From: CAYMST01 sp964393115 | GTDB lineage: Bacteria > Bacteroidota > Bacteroidia > Cytophagales > Cyclobacteriaceae | Assembly (NCBI GenBank): GCA_964393115.1 | Contig: CAYMST010000046.1 | Coordinates: forward strand, 1 to 23,805 | Length of the DNA: 23,805 nt | Direction of reading: 5' to 3' | In this document: one piece after another, positions 15,994 through 23,123 of the stretch | Layout of the letters: each line of letters begins with the position of its first letter | How positions within the stretch are numbered: position 1 is the first letter of the stretch | Notes under the pieces: model-generated | Seen by the model: only the letters and a program-made list of their open reading frames with translations | Told to the model about the DNA's origin: nothing | Databases searched by the model: none | Program-made: the position numbers and the translations under genes

Positions 15994-17511
15994 TTAATTG
16001 TTGATTTTATAGATAGCCCAATCGTCGAGCTTAATATGCTTATTGACACTGTTTCTAATCCCATCCACAAGTCCCATTTCCGCAGTGGTGAGATAGGTGA
16101 AGTCCTCAAAAAAGAACCTGGCATGGTTTTCCTTTTCCGTCAAATCCTCACCTTGTTTACGCATGATAATCAGATAATTGGGTTTAATGGCATCAGGAAG
16201 GCCTTCCAACTCCGTTTTTACCTGGTTATCATCAGAATTACTGGTTACTCTAATATAAGGTACTTTTTTACCTAAGTAGAACAACGGAGCATCCTTTACA
16301 CCGACTCGAGTTTTGTCAATCATAAAGAAGTTCTTAACATCTCCCCTTTCGCGTAAATAGACCATTCCTTCGATTCTTGCTTTCTTATTATAATACGCAG
16401 AGTATATCACTGATACAGGAATATTGAGTACCCAGAAAAAAATCCAAAAACCAGCTATTAGTTTTTTTCGCTTGGCCCAAAACCCTGATTTCTCCATGAA
16501 CTCTGTCCATCCCAAGTATCCGAGTAGTAGCATTTGAGGCATCACCGTAAAAATGAACCGCTCTTGTTTATTTGGAAACATGGAGTGAAACACAAAAAAG
16601 ACAAGTACTGGTAACCATAGTAAAAGATCAATTTTGTATGCCCTGAAAAATCCAAATAACAAGAAGATACTAATAGGCGGAATGAATAATCCCAGTAACA
16701 ACAAAACGTAATCAAACCATGGCTTATCAAAGTAGGTACTGGCGTTATCCATGTTATAGACAAAGTAATAAATCACTTTGCAGAATGGTGATCCGCACAA
16801 AAAGTAGTCCCCTATTCCGTGTAGCAGTACGATGAGCAGCGCTACACCAGTGCTGAAATAGAAAAACTCTTTCCATTTTTTCAAAATTAAAAAACCAAGT
16901 CCTAGACCGGCGGTAAAAAATAGGGTCTGGTATCTTAACGAGAAGCATATCCCCATGAGAACGCCACACAGTATCACTTGCCAGATCTTCCCACTTCCCT
17001 TAATGTAACGAAGCAGAATCAAGGACCCATACATCATCAATGGTGTTGGAACAGCTTCTACTAAGTTTCGTACTCCGATTTGAGGAAACATCCAGTAAGT
17101 TGCTAACAGTAAACCCACAAATCGAGCTTTTTCTTTAGTTGCGATGGTTTCTACAATCCTATAGCCAAAAACGACAATGAGCAATGAATACGCAGCATGT
17201 AATAACCGAAGAACCCACATTTTAACAAGTGGATCATGAATGGAAACACTTTCCAACATCCAAAACACTCCGGAAAGAATGCCAGGATAAAGTAAGCTTC
17301 TACCACTCTTATTGTCTTCAATATCATCAACAATCATTTTTCCAGGGTTTCTGCCTTCTAGCCAACCTTGTGCTGGTTCGATGACTAAGAAGTGATCGTC
17401 ATGATAACCGTAACCTCCCGCAAAAAACACCGAGATTAACCGCAGAAAAACAGCTACGGATAAGATGACAAAAAGTGGATTTTCATCCCATTTTTTGATG
17501 ATAAGATTCAT
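15994..17511 (-). CDS. GT-C membrane glycosyltransferase, Alg9/GT22-like
   Basis: This polytopic membrane protein of about 505 residues has around ten hydrophobic segments and a soluble C-terminal tail of about 110 residues. A short acidic loop, GYGYHDDHF, follows the first helix, the position where GT-C enzymes carry catalytic acids (HPDE-like in GT22). FPNKQERFIF near residue 320 resembles the conserved HKExRF motif of Alg9-like mannosyltransferases. Such enzymes take sugar from a polyprenyl-phosphate donor on the outer side of the membrane. I prefer the ATG at 17509-17511; a TTG at 17530-17532 would add seven residues. It is first in the operon with folC, trmB, the GT2 and the flippase-like gene. 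GT22 versus GT39/GT83 is not certain. Confidence 0.8.
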   Translation of the reverse strand: MNLIIKKWDENPLFVILSVAVFLRLISVFFAGGYGYHDDHFLVIEPAQGWLEGRNPGKMIVDDIEDNKSGRSLLYPGILSGVFWMLESVSIHDPLVKMWVLRLLHAAYSLLIVVFGYRIVETIATKEKARFVGLLLATYWMFPQIGVRNLVEAVPTPLMMYGSLILLRYIKGSGKIWQVILCGVLMGICFSLRYQTLFFTAGLGLGFLILKKWKEFFYFSTGVALLIVLLHGIGDYFLCGSPFCKVIYYFVYNMDNASTYFDKPWFDYVLLLLGLFIPPISIFLLFGFFRAYKIDLLLWLPVLVFFVFHSMFPNKQERFIFTVMPQMLLLGYLGWTEFMEKSGFWAKRKKLIAGFWIFFWVLNIPVSVIYSAYYNKKARIEGMVYLRERGDVKNFFMIDKTRVGVKDAPLFYLGKKVPYIRVTSNSDDNQVKTELEGLPDAIKPNYLIIMRKQGEDLTEKENHARFFFEDFTYLTTAEMGLVDGIRNSVNKHIKLDDWAIYKINN

Positions 17512-17566
17512 TAGTGATAAAGTTTGCTTCAAAGCTGGTCAATTTTGATGAATGTCTTCTCCATTC

Positions 17567-17582
17567 AACATATTGTTATGTT
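17567..17582. promoter_or_regulatory. Small inverted repeat in the divergent promoter region
   Basis: AACATA (17567-17572) and TATGTT (17577-17582) form a perfect 6-bp inverted repeat with a 4-base spacer. It lies in the 115-136 bases separating the divergent GT-C and gtrA-like genes, so a shared operator is possible, but the AT-rich context makes chance pairing likely. Confidence 0.25.
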
Positions 17583-17616
17583 AAAATATTTAAACAAATA
17601 GCTTCGCATCATCCGT

Positions 17617-17624
17617 TATGTTTG
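17617..17624 (+). promoter_or_regulatory. Candidate -7 element (TATGTTTG) upstream of the GtrA-like gene
   Basis: TATGTTTG is an exact match to the Bacteroidota promoter element TAnnTTTG, placed 23 bases before the ATG at 17648. No clear TTG-type -33 element is seen at the expected distance, where the sequence is AT-rich. Confidence 0.4.
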
Positions 17625-17647
17625 CGGATATAATTGATTTGTACTGA

Positions 17648-18040
17648 ATGGAGCTTATTCAGAAACTGTTTAAATTTGGGATTGTAGGATTAAGCGGAGT
17701 CGTGGTCGATTACGCAGTCACTGCGCTTTGTAAAGAATTGCTTGGCATGAACGTTTACATCGCCAATTCATTAGGGTTTGTAGTAGCAGCTGCGAGCAAT
17801 TATGCCATTAATCGCAAATGGACATTTCAAAGTGAAAGCAAAAATGTACGAAAGGAGTTTGCCACATTCTTTCTCATCTCCCTAGTTGGACTATTGTGGA
17901 ATAATCTGATCATATGGATACTCACTGACCTCTGGCTTTCGATCACTTTCTATATAGCCAAGTTTATCGCTATCGTTTTGGTGTTCGTTTGGAATTTTGG
18001 TCTGAATAACGCCTTTAATTTCAAAGATACAGAAGCCTGA
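17648..18040 (+). CDS. GtrA family membrane protein
   Basis: This small 130-residue protein has four membrane helices and the GtrA hallmarks: FGIVGLSGVVVDY in the first helix, FVVAAASNYAINRKWTF at the end of the second, and a closing WNFGLNNAFNF. GtrA proteins act with a GtrB-type GT2 enzyme and a GT-C transferase, and are thought to move the polyprenyl-phosphate sugar across the inner membrane. The GT2 and GT-C partners are encoded divergently just upstream, which supports a joint role. A CAAATCC/GGATTTG inverted repeat (18047-18072) follows the stop, without a T run. Confidence 0.93.
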   Translation: MELIQKLFKFGIVGLSGVVVDYAVTALCKELLGMNVYIANSLGFVVAAASNYAINRKWTFQSESKNVRKEFATFFLISLVGLLWNNLIIWILTDLWLSITFYIAKFIAIVLVFVWNFGLNNAFNFKDTEA

Positions 18041-18046
18041 TAGTTA

Positions 18047-18072
18047 CAAATCCTCAAAGTAAAATGGATTTG
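18047..18072 (+). promoter_or_regulatory. Inverted repeat after the GtrA-like gene
   Basis: CAAATCC (18047-18053) and GGATTTG (18066-18072) pair perfectly over 7 bases with a 12-base loop. The stem starts 6 bases after the GtrA stop but is followed by CGTTGAATAA, not by a T run. It could slow transcript decay or be a weak terminator or operator upstream of mpgS. Confidence 0.35.
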
Positions 18073-18180
18073 CGTTGAATAATTTATAATTGACGGGAAC
18101 TTATTTGATCCTTAACATCAATGGCCGTTCATTTTTATATAAATTGGATTGGTTTAAATTAAAAACGCTAATAAGAAACT

Positions 18181-19494
18181 ATGCGCATTGAAATACCTAG
18201 AGAAACAGAGCGACTCGGTCCTATCATGTTCAACGCTGTTCAAAAAGTATATGAACTTGATTCAGGTCTCATTTATAAAAAAAACGAATCTAAACCTGAA
18301 GAACAGTCTGTCATAAAACGACTCTCCTATGAATCTCTCCAAGGTATTCAAGAGGAAATGGCCATTATTGTTCCTGTAAGAAACGAAAAAATCAAGCTTA
18401 TAGAAGGCGTACTTGCGGGGATACCTCATCACTGTCAGGTCATCATAGTTTCTAATAGTAGCCGAGAGCCAGTAGACCGATTTAAAATTGAGCGGGATGC
18501 TATTGAGCATGTCGCCAAATTCATGAAGAAGAAATTGATCATTGTCCATCAAAAAGATCCTGCATTGGGAAAAGCGCTTGAGATGGCTGGCTATAATTAC
18601 ATATTGGACGAGAATGGCATTGTTAAAAACGGAAAATGTGAAGGCATGATCCTTAGTACCATTCTTGCTTACCTATGCGGAAAGAAGCATATCGGATTTA
18701 TCGACTCAGACAATTACTTCCCAGGTGCCGTAGCGGAGTACGTACAAGAGTACTGTGCTGGTCTTTACCTAAGTCATTCTCCATACTCTATGGTAAGAAT
18801 CGTATGGCATAGTAAACCCAAGATTGTCGAATCAAGCCTATTCTTTGCGAAGCGTGGAAGAGCTTCGGAACACACCAACAAGTTTTTGAATAGCCTGGTG
18901 AGTTATTACACCGGATTTGGGACTGAAATTATCAAGTCAGGAAATGCTGGCGAGCACGCTATGACCATGGAATTAGCCAAAAACCTGGATTTTTCTTCAG
19001 GATACTCGATCGAACCCTATCACTTTATCAACATGTTTGAGCGCTTTGCTGGTATTCATGAAAATCCACTTGCAGACGTATTGAAGCATGGAATCGAAAT
19101 CTACCAAATCGAGTCGAGAAACCCGCACTTACATGAAGTCAAAGGTGATGAGCACGTAAAAGACATGAGTAAGGCAGCTTTGGAAGTCATATACAGATCG
19201 CCACTTTGTCCTGAGCCATTGAGGCAAGAAATCATGAACGACTTATCATTTAGAGATATTGTAGAGGACAAGGATAAGCCGATGAAAAAGGAAGTAGTCT
19301 ACTACCCTGCGATCGTCAACTGCAACCTTAAGAAACTTAAGGAAGGCTTGATGAACGAACCGTATGCTGATCTATTGAAAGTGGACTTGTCAAAATACGA
19401 AATGCCTAAAGAAATTGGATTGAAACGAGATCAACTAAAAGCAATGATCAAGCGTCCTGTGGATGATGGTAAAGTGAAACTAGGGGCAAAATGA
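18181..19494 (+). CDS. mpgS: Mannosyl-3-phosphoglycerate synthase (MpgS, GT55)
   Basis: MpgS transfers mannose from GDP-mannose to 3-phosphoglycerate, the first step in making the compatible solute mannosylglycerate. The 437-residue protein begins MRIEIPRETERLG and has KVYELDSG, matching the N-terminus that I recall for Thermus and Rhodothermus MpgS. Further matches are IVPVRNEKIKLIEGVLAGIP, HQKDPALGKAL, KCEGMIL, the metal-binding GFIDSDNYFPGAV (Asp175/Asp177), SGNAGEHA and GYSIEPYH. The length is at the upper end for the family. It is preceded by 140 non-coding bases, so it probably starts a transcript, and its stop overlaps the mpgP start as ATGA. Cytosolic. Confidence 0.95.
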   Translation: MRIEIPRETERLGPIMFNAVQKVYELDSGLIYKKNESKPEEQSVIKRLSYESLQGIQEEMAIIVPVRNEKIKLIEGVLAGIPHHCQVIIVSNSSREPVDRFKIERDAIEHVAKFMKKKLIIVHQKDPALGKALEMAGYNYILDENGIVKNGKCEGMILSTILAYLCGKKHIGFIDSDNYFPGAVAEYVQEYCAGLYLSHSPYSMVRIVWHSKPKIVESSLFFAKRGRASEHTNKFLNSLVSYYTGFGTEIIKSGNAGEHAMTMELAKNLDFSSGYSIEPYHFINMFERFAGIHENPLADVLKHGIEIYQIESRNPHLHEVKGDEHVKDMSKAALEVIYRSPLCPEPLRQEIMNDLSFRDIVEDKDKPMKKEVVYYPAIVNCNLKKLKEGLMNEPYADLLKVDLSKYEMPKEIGLKRDQLKAMIKRPVDDGKVKLGAK

Positions 19495-20306
19495 GTCAGG
19501 TTGTCTACACAGACCTCGATGGTACCTTAATTGATTTTAAAGACTATAGTTTTCACGATTCTCTAGACGCAGTAAAGGCGCTAAACCACAAAGGTATCCC
19601 AGTCGTTTTTTGTTCTTCTAAAACCCGTGTGGAGCAAGAAGTGTACCTAGATGCCTTTGGGCTTCAAACCCCTTTTATCGTGGAGAACGGAAGTGCCATA
19701 TTTATCCCAAAAGGATACTTTTCATTCGACTATGACTATCAAGCGTCTGATGGAAATTATGATATCATTGAATTAGGCACTCGCTATTCTATTATCAGGT
19801 CTATTATAGAACATGCAAGAAGCTTTCATGCCTTTGAGGCATCTGGCTATGGAGATTTGTCACTGACCAAAATAATGGAAATTACTGGTCTAAGTGAGAG
19901 CTTTGCCAAAAATGCTGCAAGTCGCGAATATTCTGAAACGATCCTTTTAAAGGAAAATGATGATGAAGCTTTTATGGCTTTTAAGGTGTCACTAGCGGAC
20001 AAAAATCTGACCTGCGTCTCTGGAGGTAAGTATCATACCGTTATGAGTCAAAATAGTGATAAGGGAAAGGCTGTTGAGCTCCTATCCAATCTTTTTCGCA
20101 AGCAAATGGGACAAGAACTGGTCACTTACGGACTAGGCGATAGTTCGAATGACTACCCTTTATTGAAAGCTGTTGATTATGCTTTTTTGGTGCAAAAACC
20201 TCCTGGTGTTTGGACTGATTTTGATGAAATTTCTGGGCTTACCAAAGTTGATAAGATAGGGCCTCTAGGGTGGTGCGCTTTTAAAGATTGGTTATTTCAG
20301 AACTAG
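19491..20306 (+). CDS. mpgP: Mannosyl-3-phosphoglycerate phosphatase (MpgP, HAD family)
   Basis: MpgP removes the phosphate from mannosyl-3-phosphoglycerate to yield mannosylglycerate. The 271-residue protein is a HAD type IIB phosphatase: DLDGT with nucleophile Asp8 and acid Asp10, VFCSSKTR as motif II, FIVENGSAI, the KGKAVELL lysine region and GLGDSSNDYPLL as motif IV. The ATG overlaps the mpgS stop by four bases (ATGA), indicating translational coupling. The related glucosyl-3-phosphoglycerate or sucrose phosphatases are alternatives on sequence alone, but the partner gene settles the assignment. Confidence 0.94.
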   Translation: MSQVVYTDLDGTLIDFKDYSFHDSLDAVKALNHKGIPVVFCSSKTRVEQEVYLDAFGLQTPFIVENGSAIFIPKGYFSFDYDYQASDGNYDIIELGTRYSIIRSIIEHARSFHAFEASGYGDLSLTKIMEITGLSESFAKNAASREYSETILLKENDDEAFMAFKVSLADKNLTCVSGGKYHTVMSQNSDKGKAVELLSNLFRKQMGQELVTYGLGDSSNDYPLLKAVDYAFLVQKPPGVWTDFDEISGLTKVDKIGPLGWCAFKDWLFQN

Positions 20307-20321
20307 CGCTATCCAAAGCCT

Positions 20322-21314
20322 ATGCATGCTTATATCGTTAATAAAGTCGGAGGTCCAGAAGCTTTAGAGCTTACAGAACTTTCTGATCCTATACCTACTG
20401 TAGGACAAGTAAAAATTCTTATTAAGGCCTTTGGACTCAATCGTGCAGAAGCGGTCACACGAATGGGTGGCTCAGGAAAAGCCGTGAAATTTCCAAGGGT
20501 GATCGGCATAGAATGTGTTGGGGAAGTATTAGAGTGCCCAGGTGGTGAACTAACCGTTGGTCAAAAAGTGTGCGCTGCCATGGGCGAAATGGGACGCGCT
20601 TACCATGGGTCTTATGCTGAGCAAGTGGTCGTACCCTCATCTAACGTATTTCCCATCGAAACGAAACTTGATTGGGTAAGCCTTGCAGCAATTCCAGAAA
20701 CTTACTTTACGGCTTGGGGATGCTGCTTCGAAGTCCTCAAACTAGATAAAGTTTCTAAACCTAAAGTTGTTGTAAGACCAGGAGCCTCCGCTTTGGGAAT
20801 AGCTGTCACACAAATCGTGAATCATCTAGGTGGGCATGTCATTGGAATAACCAGGAGTGCCCATAAGGCTGAAAAAATGAAAAAAGCTAGCATGCACAAG
20901 GTTATTGTTTCTTCAAATAGCGTCGCTGACCAAGTTCGCACCGAGTGGCCAGATGGAGCTGATGGCATCATTGATACGATCGTCAGTAAAACGTCTCTTC
21001 GTGACAACTGGAAAATGAGATCAAAAAAAGGAAGGGTATGTTTGGCAGGCTCTTTATCCAGCAGCTATGGCAATAGTGAATCGGGCAACTTTCTGCTGGC
21101 ACTACTAAGACCAAGGGTTTGGTTTTACAACAGTGGGACGATATCCGTCAAAAAAGATGGAAGGAAAATTCAGGATATTATCAATCGTGTAGAAACGGGA
21201 CATTATCAACTCAGGATTGACGGAATATTTGATTTCTCGGAATTGCGAGAGGCACATCGCTTGATAGACGAAAACGCGTTTGTGGGAAAAGCGGTGGTAA
21301 AAGTGGGTGAATAG
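20322..21314 (+). CDS. Quinone-oxidoreductase-type medium-chain dehydrogenase (no zinc ligands)
   Basis: This is a 330-residue NADPH-dependent medium-chain dehydrogenase. The N-terminal GroES-like domain has the family start (VGGPEALELTEL, GQVKILIKAFGLNRAE) and the cofactor domain has VVVRPGASALGIAVTQIV, where GASALG replaces the usual GASxGVG. The cysteine and histidine zinc ligands of alcohol dehydrogenases are missing, which places it with quinone oxidoreductase (QOR) and related enoyl reductases. It begins 15 bases after mpgP and is probably in the same transcript, but no chemical link to mannosylglycerate is known to me. The substrate is unknown. Confidence 0.88.
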   Translation: MHAYIVNKVGGPEALELTELSDPIPTVGQVKILIKAFGLNRAEAVTRMGGSGKAVKFPRVIGIECVGEVLECPGGELTVGQKVCAAMGEMGRAYHGSYAEQVVVPSSNVFPIETKLDWVSLAAIPETYFTAWGCCFEVLKLDKVSKPKVVVRPGASALGIAVTQIVNHLGGHVIGITRSAHKAEKMKKASMHKVIVSSNSVADQVRTEWPDGADGIIDTIVSKTSLRDNWKMRSKKGRVCLAGSLSSSYGNSESGNFLLALLRPRVWFYNSGTISVKKDGRKIQDIINRVETGHYQLRIDGIFDFSELREAHRLIDENAFVGKAVVKVGE

Positions 21315-21535
21315 TTTATTTTTTGGTATTCACAAATAGTAAATAAATGTTCCATTGGTGGATTTCATAGTCGGTAGTGACGATTTTTTACATTTAAAAA
21401 CTATATACATAGTCGTAAGATTGTTTTTGTAGTTTATTATTGCCGTACGAAAGAGGCACATGGAATCTATAATACAATTACGCAAAAGAGTTGGTTTTGA
21501 ATAGTGCAATGACAATCACGGAATGGTTCAGGTAA
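21315..21535. other. Non-coding stretch after the mannosylglycerate operon
   Basis: This AT-rich stretch has no gene that I can support. TTTATTT (21315-21321) and AAATAAA (21341-21347) could pair as a weak AT-only hairpin after the dehydrogenase stop. Copy B of the dispersed repeat lies at 21460-21493. With the adjacent relic, the gap to the next intact gene is 417 bases. Confidence 0.5.
21460..21493 (+). repeat. 34-bp dispersed repeat, copy B
   Basis: It matches 3178-3211 at 31 of 34 positions in the same orientation. In this copy the plus strand can be read from the ATG as a 14-codon frame (start at 21460, TAG at 21502-21504), which copy A does not preserve. It lies just beyond the 3' end of the gene relic on the minus strand. 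Confidence 0.75.
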
Positions 21536-21700
21536 TTATTGGTAAGCTCTAAACCATTTTTGATCCTCTAACATAGGATGCGAGGCTGTATGAACGAGCA
21601 TATCAAGTGCTTTAAGACTCTTTTGTGATTCTCTTTGACCGATTCTTTTTTGTAACGCTCTTTCGTAAACTGAAGCGATAAGCTCAGTCTGTGTATAACC
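21536..21700 (-). pseudogene. Probable 3' remnant of a minus-strand gene
   Basis: A frame of 54 codons without a start runs from just after a stop (TAA upstream of 21700) to TAA at 21536-21538. Its translation looks like natural protein: TELIASVYERALQKRIG, then SLKALDMLVHTASHP and KWFRAYQ at the end, with host-like codons and a helical charge pattern. The 5' part is missing because the frame breaks about 30 bases from the start of the M23 gene, which is on the opposite strand. It could be the tail of a gene lost by deletion or rearrangement. I cannot name the family, and a chance frame of this size is not excluded. Confidence 0.4.
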
Positions 21701-21731
21701 TTAAAAGTTTAACGATTAAAACATAATTGAA

Positions 21732-22208
21732 ATGATAACAATGAATAAAAATTTGAGTTCGAGTTTGGTTAAGTACCTGTTAATTATCCCGATAATGTCC
21801 ATTACGTTACTGGCATTCGCAGAAGTAAAAAAGTCAATTCCATCAATTTTCCCTATCAGGAAATCGGGCAATGAGAAAATAGCCATGCCATTTTCTAAGA
21901 ACAAACATGGTATTGATATTGTCGCAAAGGCCGGGACCAGTGTATTTGCGACATGTTCTGGTAAGGTGGTTCAAGCTGAGTTAGATGAGGATTGGGGTAA
22001 CCTTGTAATTATCGATCATGGAGATGGTTACCAAACACAGTATGCTCATTTGAGTGATATCGCTATTCGTGTAGGGCAAACTGTTCATCAAGGCCAAATA
22101 ATTGGTCACGTCGGTAAAACTGGAAAGGCAGGAAACAAACCACACTTGAATTATCAAGTAAGAAAACATGGCAAAATGGTTGATCCTGAAGGCTATTTTA
22201 CTAAGTAA
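21732..22208 (+). CDS. Secreted M23 (LytM-like) protein with altered zinc site
   Basis: The 158-residue protein has an N-terminal signal peptide or anchor (hydrophobic run at about residues 13-30, ending AFA) and a LytM domain. In active M23 endopeptidases the zinc is held by H-x-x-x-D and the second His of H-x-H. Here the first motif reads K-H-G-I-D: the residue four before Asp is Lys, and a His sits one place later. The second motif reads HLN instead of HLH. The catalytic-type His in YAHL and the first His of HLN remain. It may therefore be a non-hydrolytic peptidoglycan-binding or activator protein of the EnvC/NlpD kind. An alternative ATG at 21741 removes three residues. Confidence 0.85.
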   Translation: MITMNKNLSSSLVKYLLIIPIMSITLLAFAEVKKSIPSIFPIRKSGNEKIAMPFSKNKHGIDIVAKAGTSVFATCSGKVVQAELDEDWGNLVIIDHGDGYQTQYAHLSDIAIRVGQTVHQGQIIGHVGKTGKAGNKPHLNYQVRKHGKMVDPEGYFTK

Positions 22209-22510
22209 CTTCAAGATGAATTGATATCATGAATGTATTCGAATGACTTCTCTGTAGGACACCTTAATTATTTTTGTGTACCAAGAGGAGGTTATTCGAG
22301 TGGACTTGTAAGGAAATACTCCCCTTTTAGTTAGTTTATTGGAGAAAGCTATTTTTCAAATGAGTGGTATGTCATGTTGAATGAATATCTCAGCATCCGG
22401 TTTGTTGGATACTCAGAGTAATCATCAAATCGAGGTGAGTGCTTGGATAAATGGATCCTCCTACTTAATCTTCGATAGTAGATAGTTTTACTACCATTAA
22501 CAGCAAAGAA
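22209..22510. other. 302-bp intergenic region
   Basis: I see no gene that I can support. Minus-strand frames of up to about 57 codons exist next to the VOC gene start, but their codon use is unlike the neighbouring genes. No clear terminator follows the M23 gene, and no consensus promoter for the VOC gene is seen. Confidence 0.4.
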
Positions 22511-22909
22511 ATGAACCTTCAATACGCATACACTATACTTTACGTTTCCGATGTTCGGAAAACCATTGAGTTCTATAAGAATGCATTTGGATTTGAGCAG
22601 AAGCTACTAACGCCAGAAAACGACTACGGTGAAATCATATCAGGAACTACAACCATTGCTTTTGCAAGTCTTGAACTGGGTAAATCTAACTTTCAAAAAG
22701 AATTCGAAAAAAGTAGTCTGAGCGATAAACCATTTGGAATAGAACTGGCGTTCGTCACCTTAGAGGTGGATCAAGTAATGGAAGCGGCCATAAAAAATGG
22801 AGCGGTACTTTGGGAAAAGCCGATTAGCAAACCTTGGGGCCAGAAAGTGGGGTATCTCAGGGATATAAACGGATTTATTATCGAAATTTGCACGCCTATT
22901 CGAAAATAG
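22511..22909 (+). CDS. VOC (glyoxalase/bleomycin-resistance-like) family protein
   Basis: The 132-residue product has the two-module beta-alpha-beta-beta-beta layout of the vicinal oxygen chelate fold. The opening YAYTILYVSDVRKTIEFYKNAFG is the typical first module, FGIELAFVT starts the second, and WGQKVGYLRDINGFIIEI with the C-terminal Glu is the usual ending. The family includes glyoxalase I, antibiotic-binding proteins and many unassigned enzymes, so no substrate can be named. It stands alone and is followed by a hairpin overlapping its stop codon. Confidence 0.9.
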   Translation: MNLQYAYTILYVSDVRKTIEFYKNAFGFEQKLLTPENDYGEIISGTTTIAFASLELGKSNFQKEFEKSSLSDKPFGIELAFVTLEVDQVMEAAIKNGAVLWEKPISKPWGQKVGYLRDINGFIIEICTPIRK

Positions 22910-22924
22910 AGGCGTACTTTTCTT
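22893..22924 (+). terminator. Probable terminator overlapping the VOC gene stop codon
   Basis: CGCCTATT (22893-22900) pairs with AAT and AGGCG (22905-22914, with AG bulged) around a CGAA loop, followed by TACTTTTCTT. The stop codon TAG lies in the right arm. A second AT-rich hairpin (22916-22937) follows directly. Confidence 0.45.
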
Positions 22925-22937
22925 AAAAGAAAAAAGT

Positions 22938-22962
22938 AGGTACCCATACCATATGAGTACCT
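22938..22962. repeat. Short inverted repeat AGGTAC/GTACCT
   Basis: AGGTAC (22938-22943) and GTACCT (22957-22962) are perfect inverted copies with a 13-base spacer, just after the VOC terminator. It may end transcription coming from the minus strand relic region, or be chance. Confidence 0.3.
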
Positions 22963-22973
22963 CTAGTTCCAGA

Positions 22974-23123
22974 TTAGTTACTTTGTCCCATGATGATGAA
23001 CGAAAACTGGCGGTCACCAAAACCGGTAGTGGTATTACCTCGTTCCGGATATGACAGTTCCTTCGGCGGATACCGTTCCGTATATGGTTTTTGTCGGTAT
23101 GATGTTTTTTTATTAGCTATCTC
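22974..23123 (-). pseudogene. Possible 3' remnant of another minus-strand gene
   Basis: A frame of 49 codons without a usual start ends at TAA (22974-22976). The last 20 residues (GNTTTGFGDRQFSFIIMGQS plus N) look like a natural protein C-terminus, and the middle has a YP/ER-rich pattern (TERYPP, SYPERGN). Base composition at 23020-23100 is richer in G+C than the surroundings, with CCG, CGG and CGA codons. The opposite strand is also open over this stretch, so a chance frame is quite possible. Upstream sequence on the minus strand is full of stops. Confidence 0.25.

Noticed and set aside
15987..16124. N-terminal extension of FolC to 487 residues
   Set aside because: The extra 46 residues lie within the coding end of the upstream membrane glycosyltransferase and do not resemble FolC; the TTG at 15986 gives the usual family length.
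22336..22522. Minus-strand frame rich in Tyr, Arg and His before the VOC gene
   Set aside because: It would begin inside the VOC gene on the opposite strand, uses AGG and CGA arginine codons unlike the neighbours, and has no recognised motif; likely chance.
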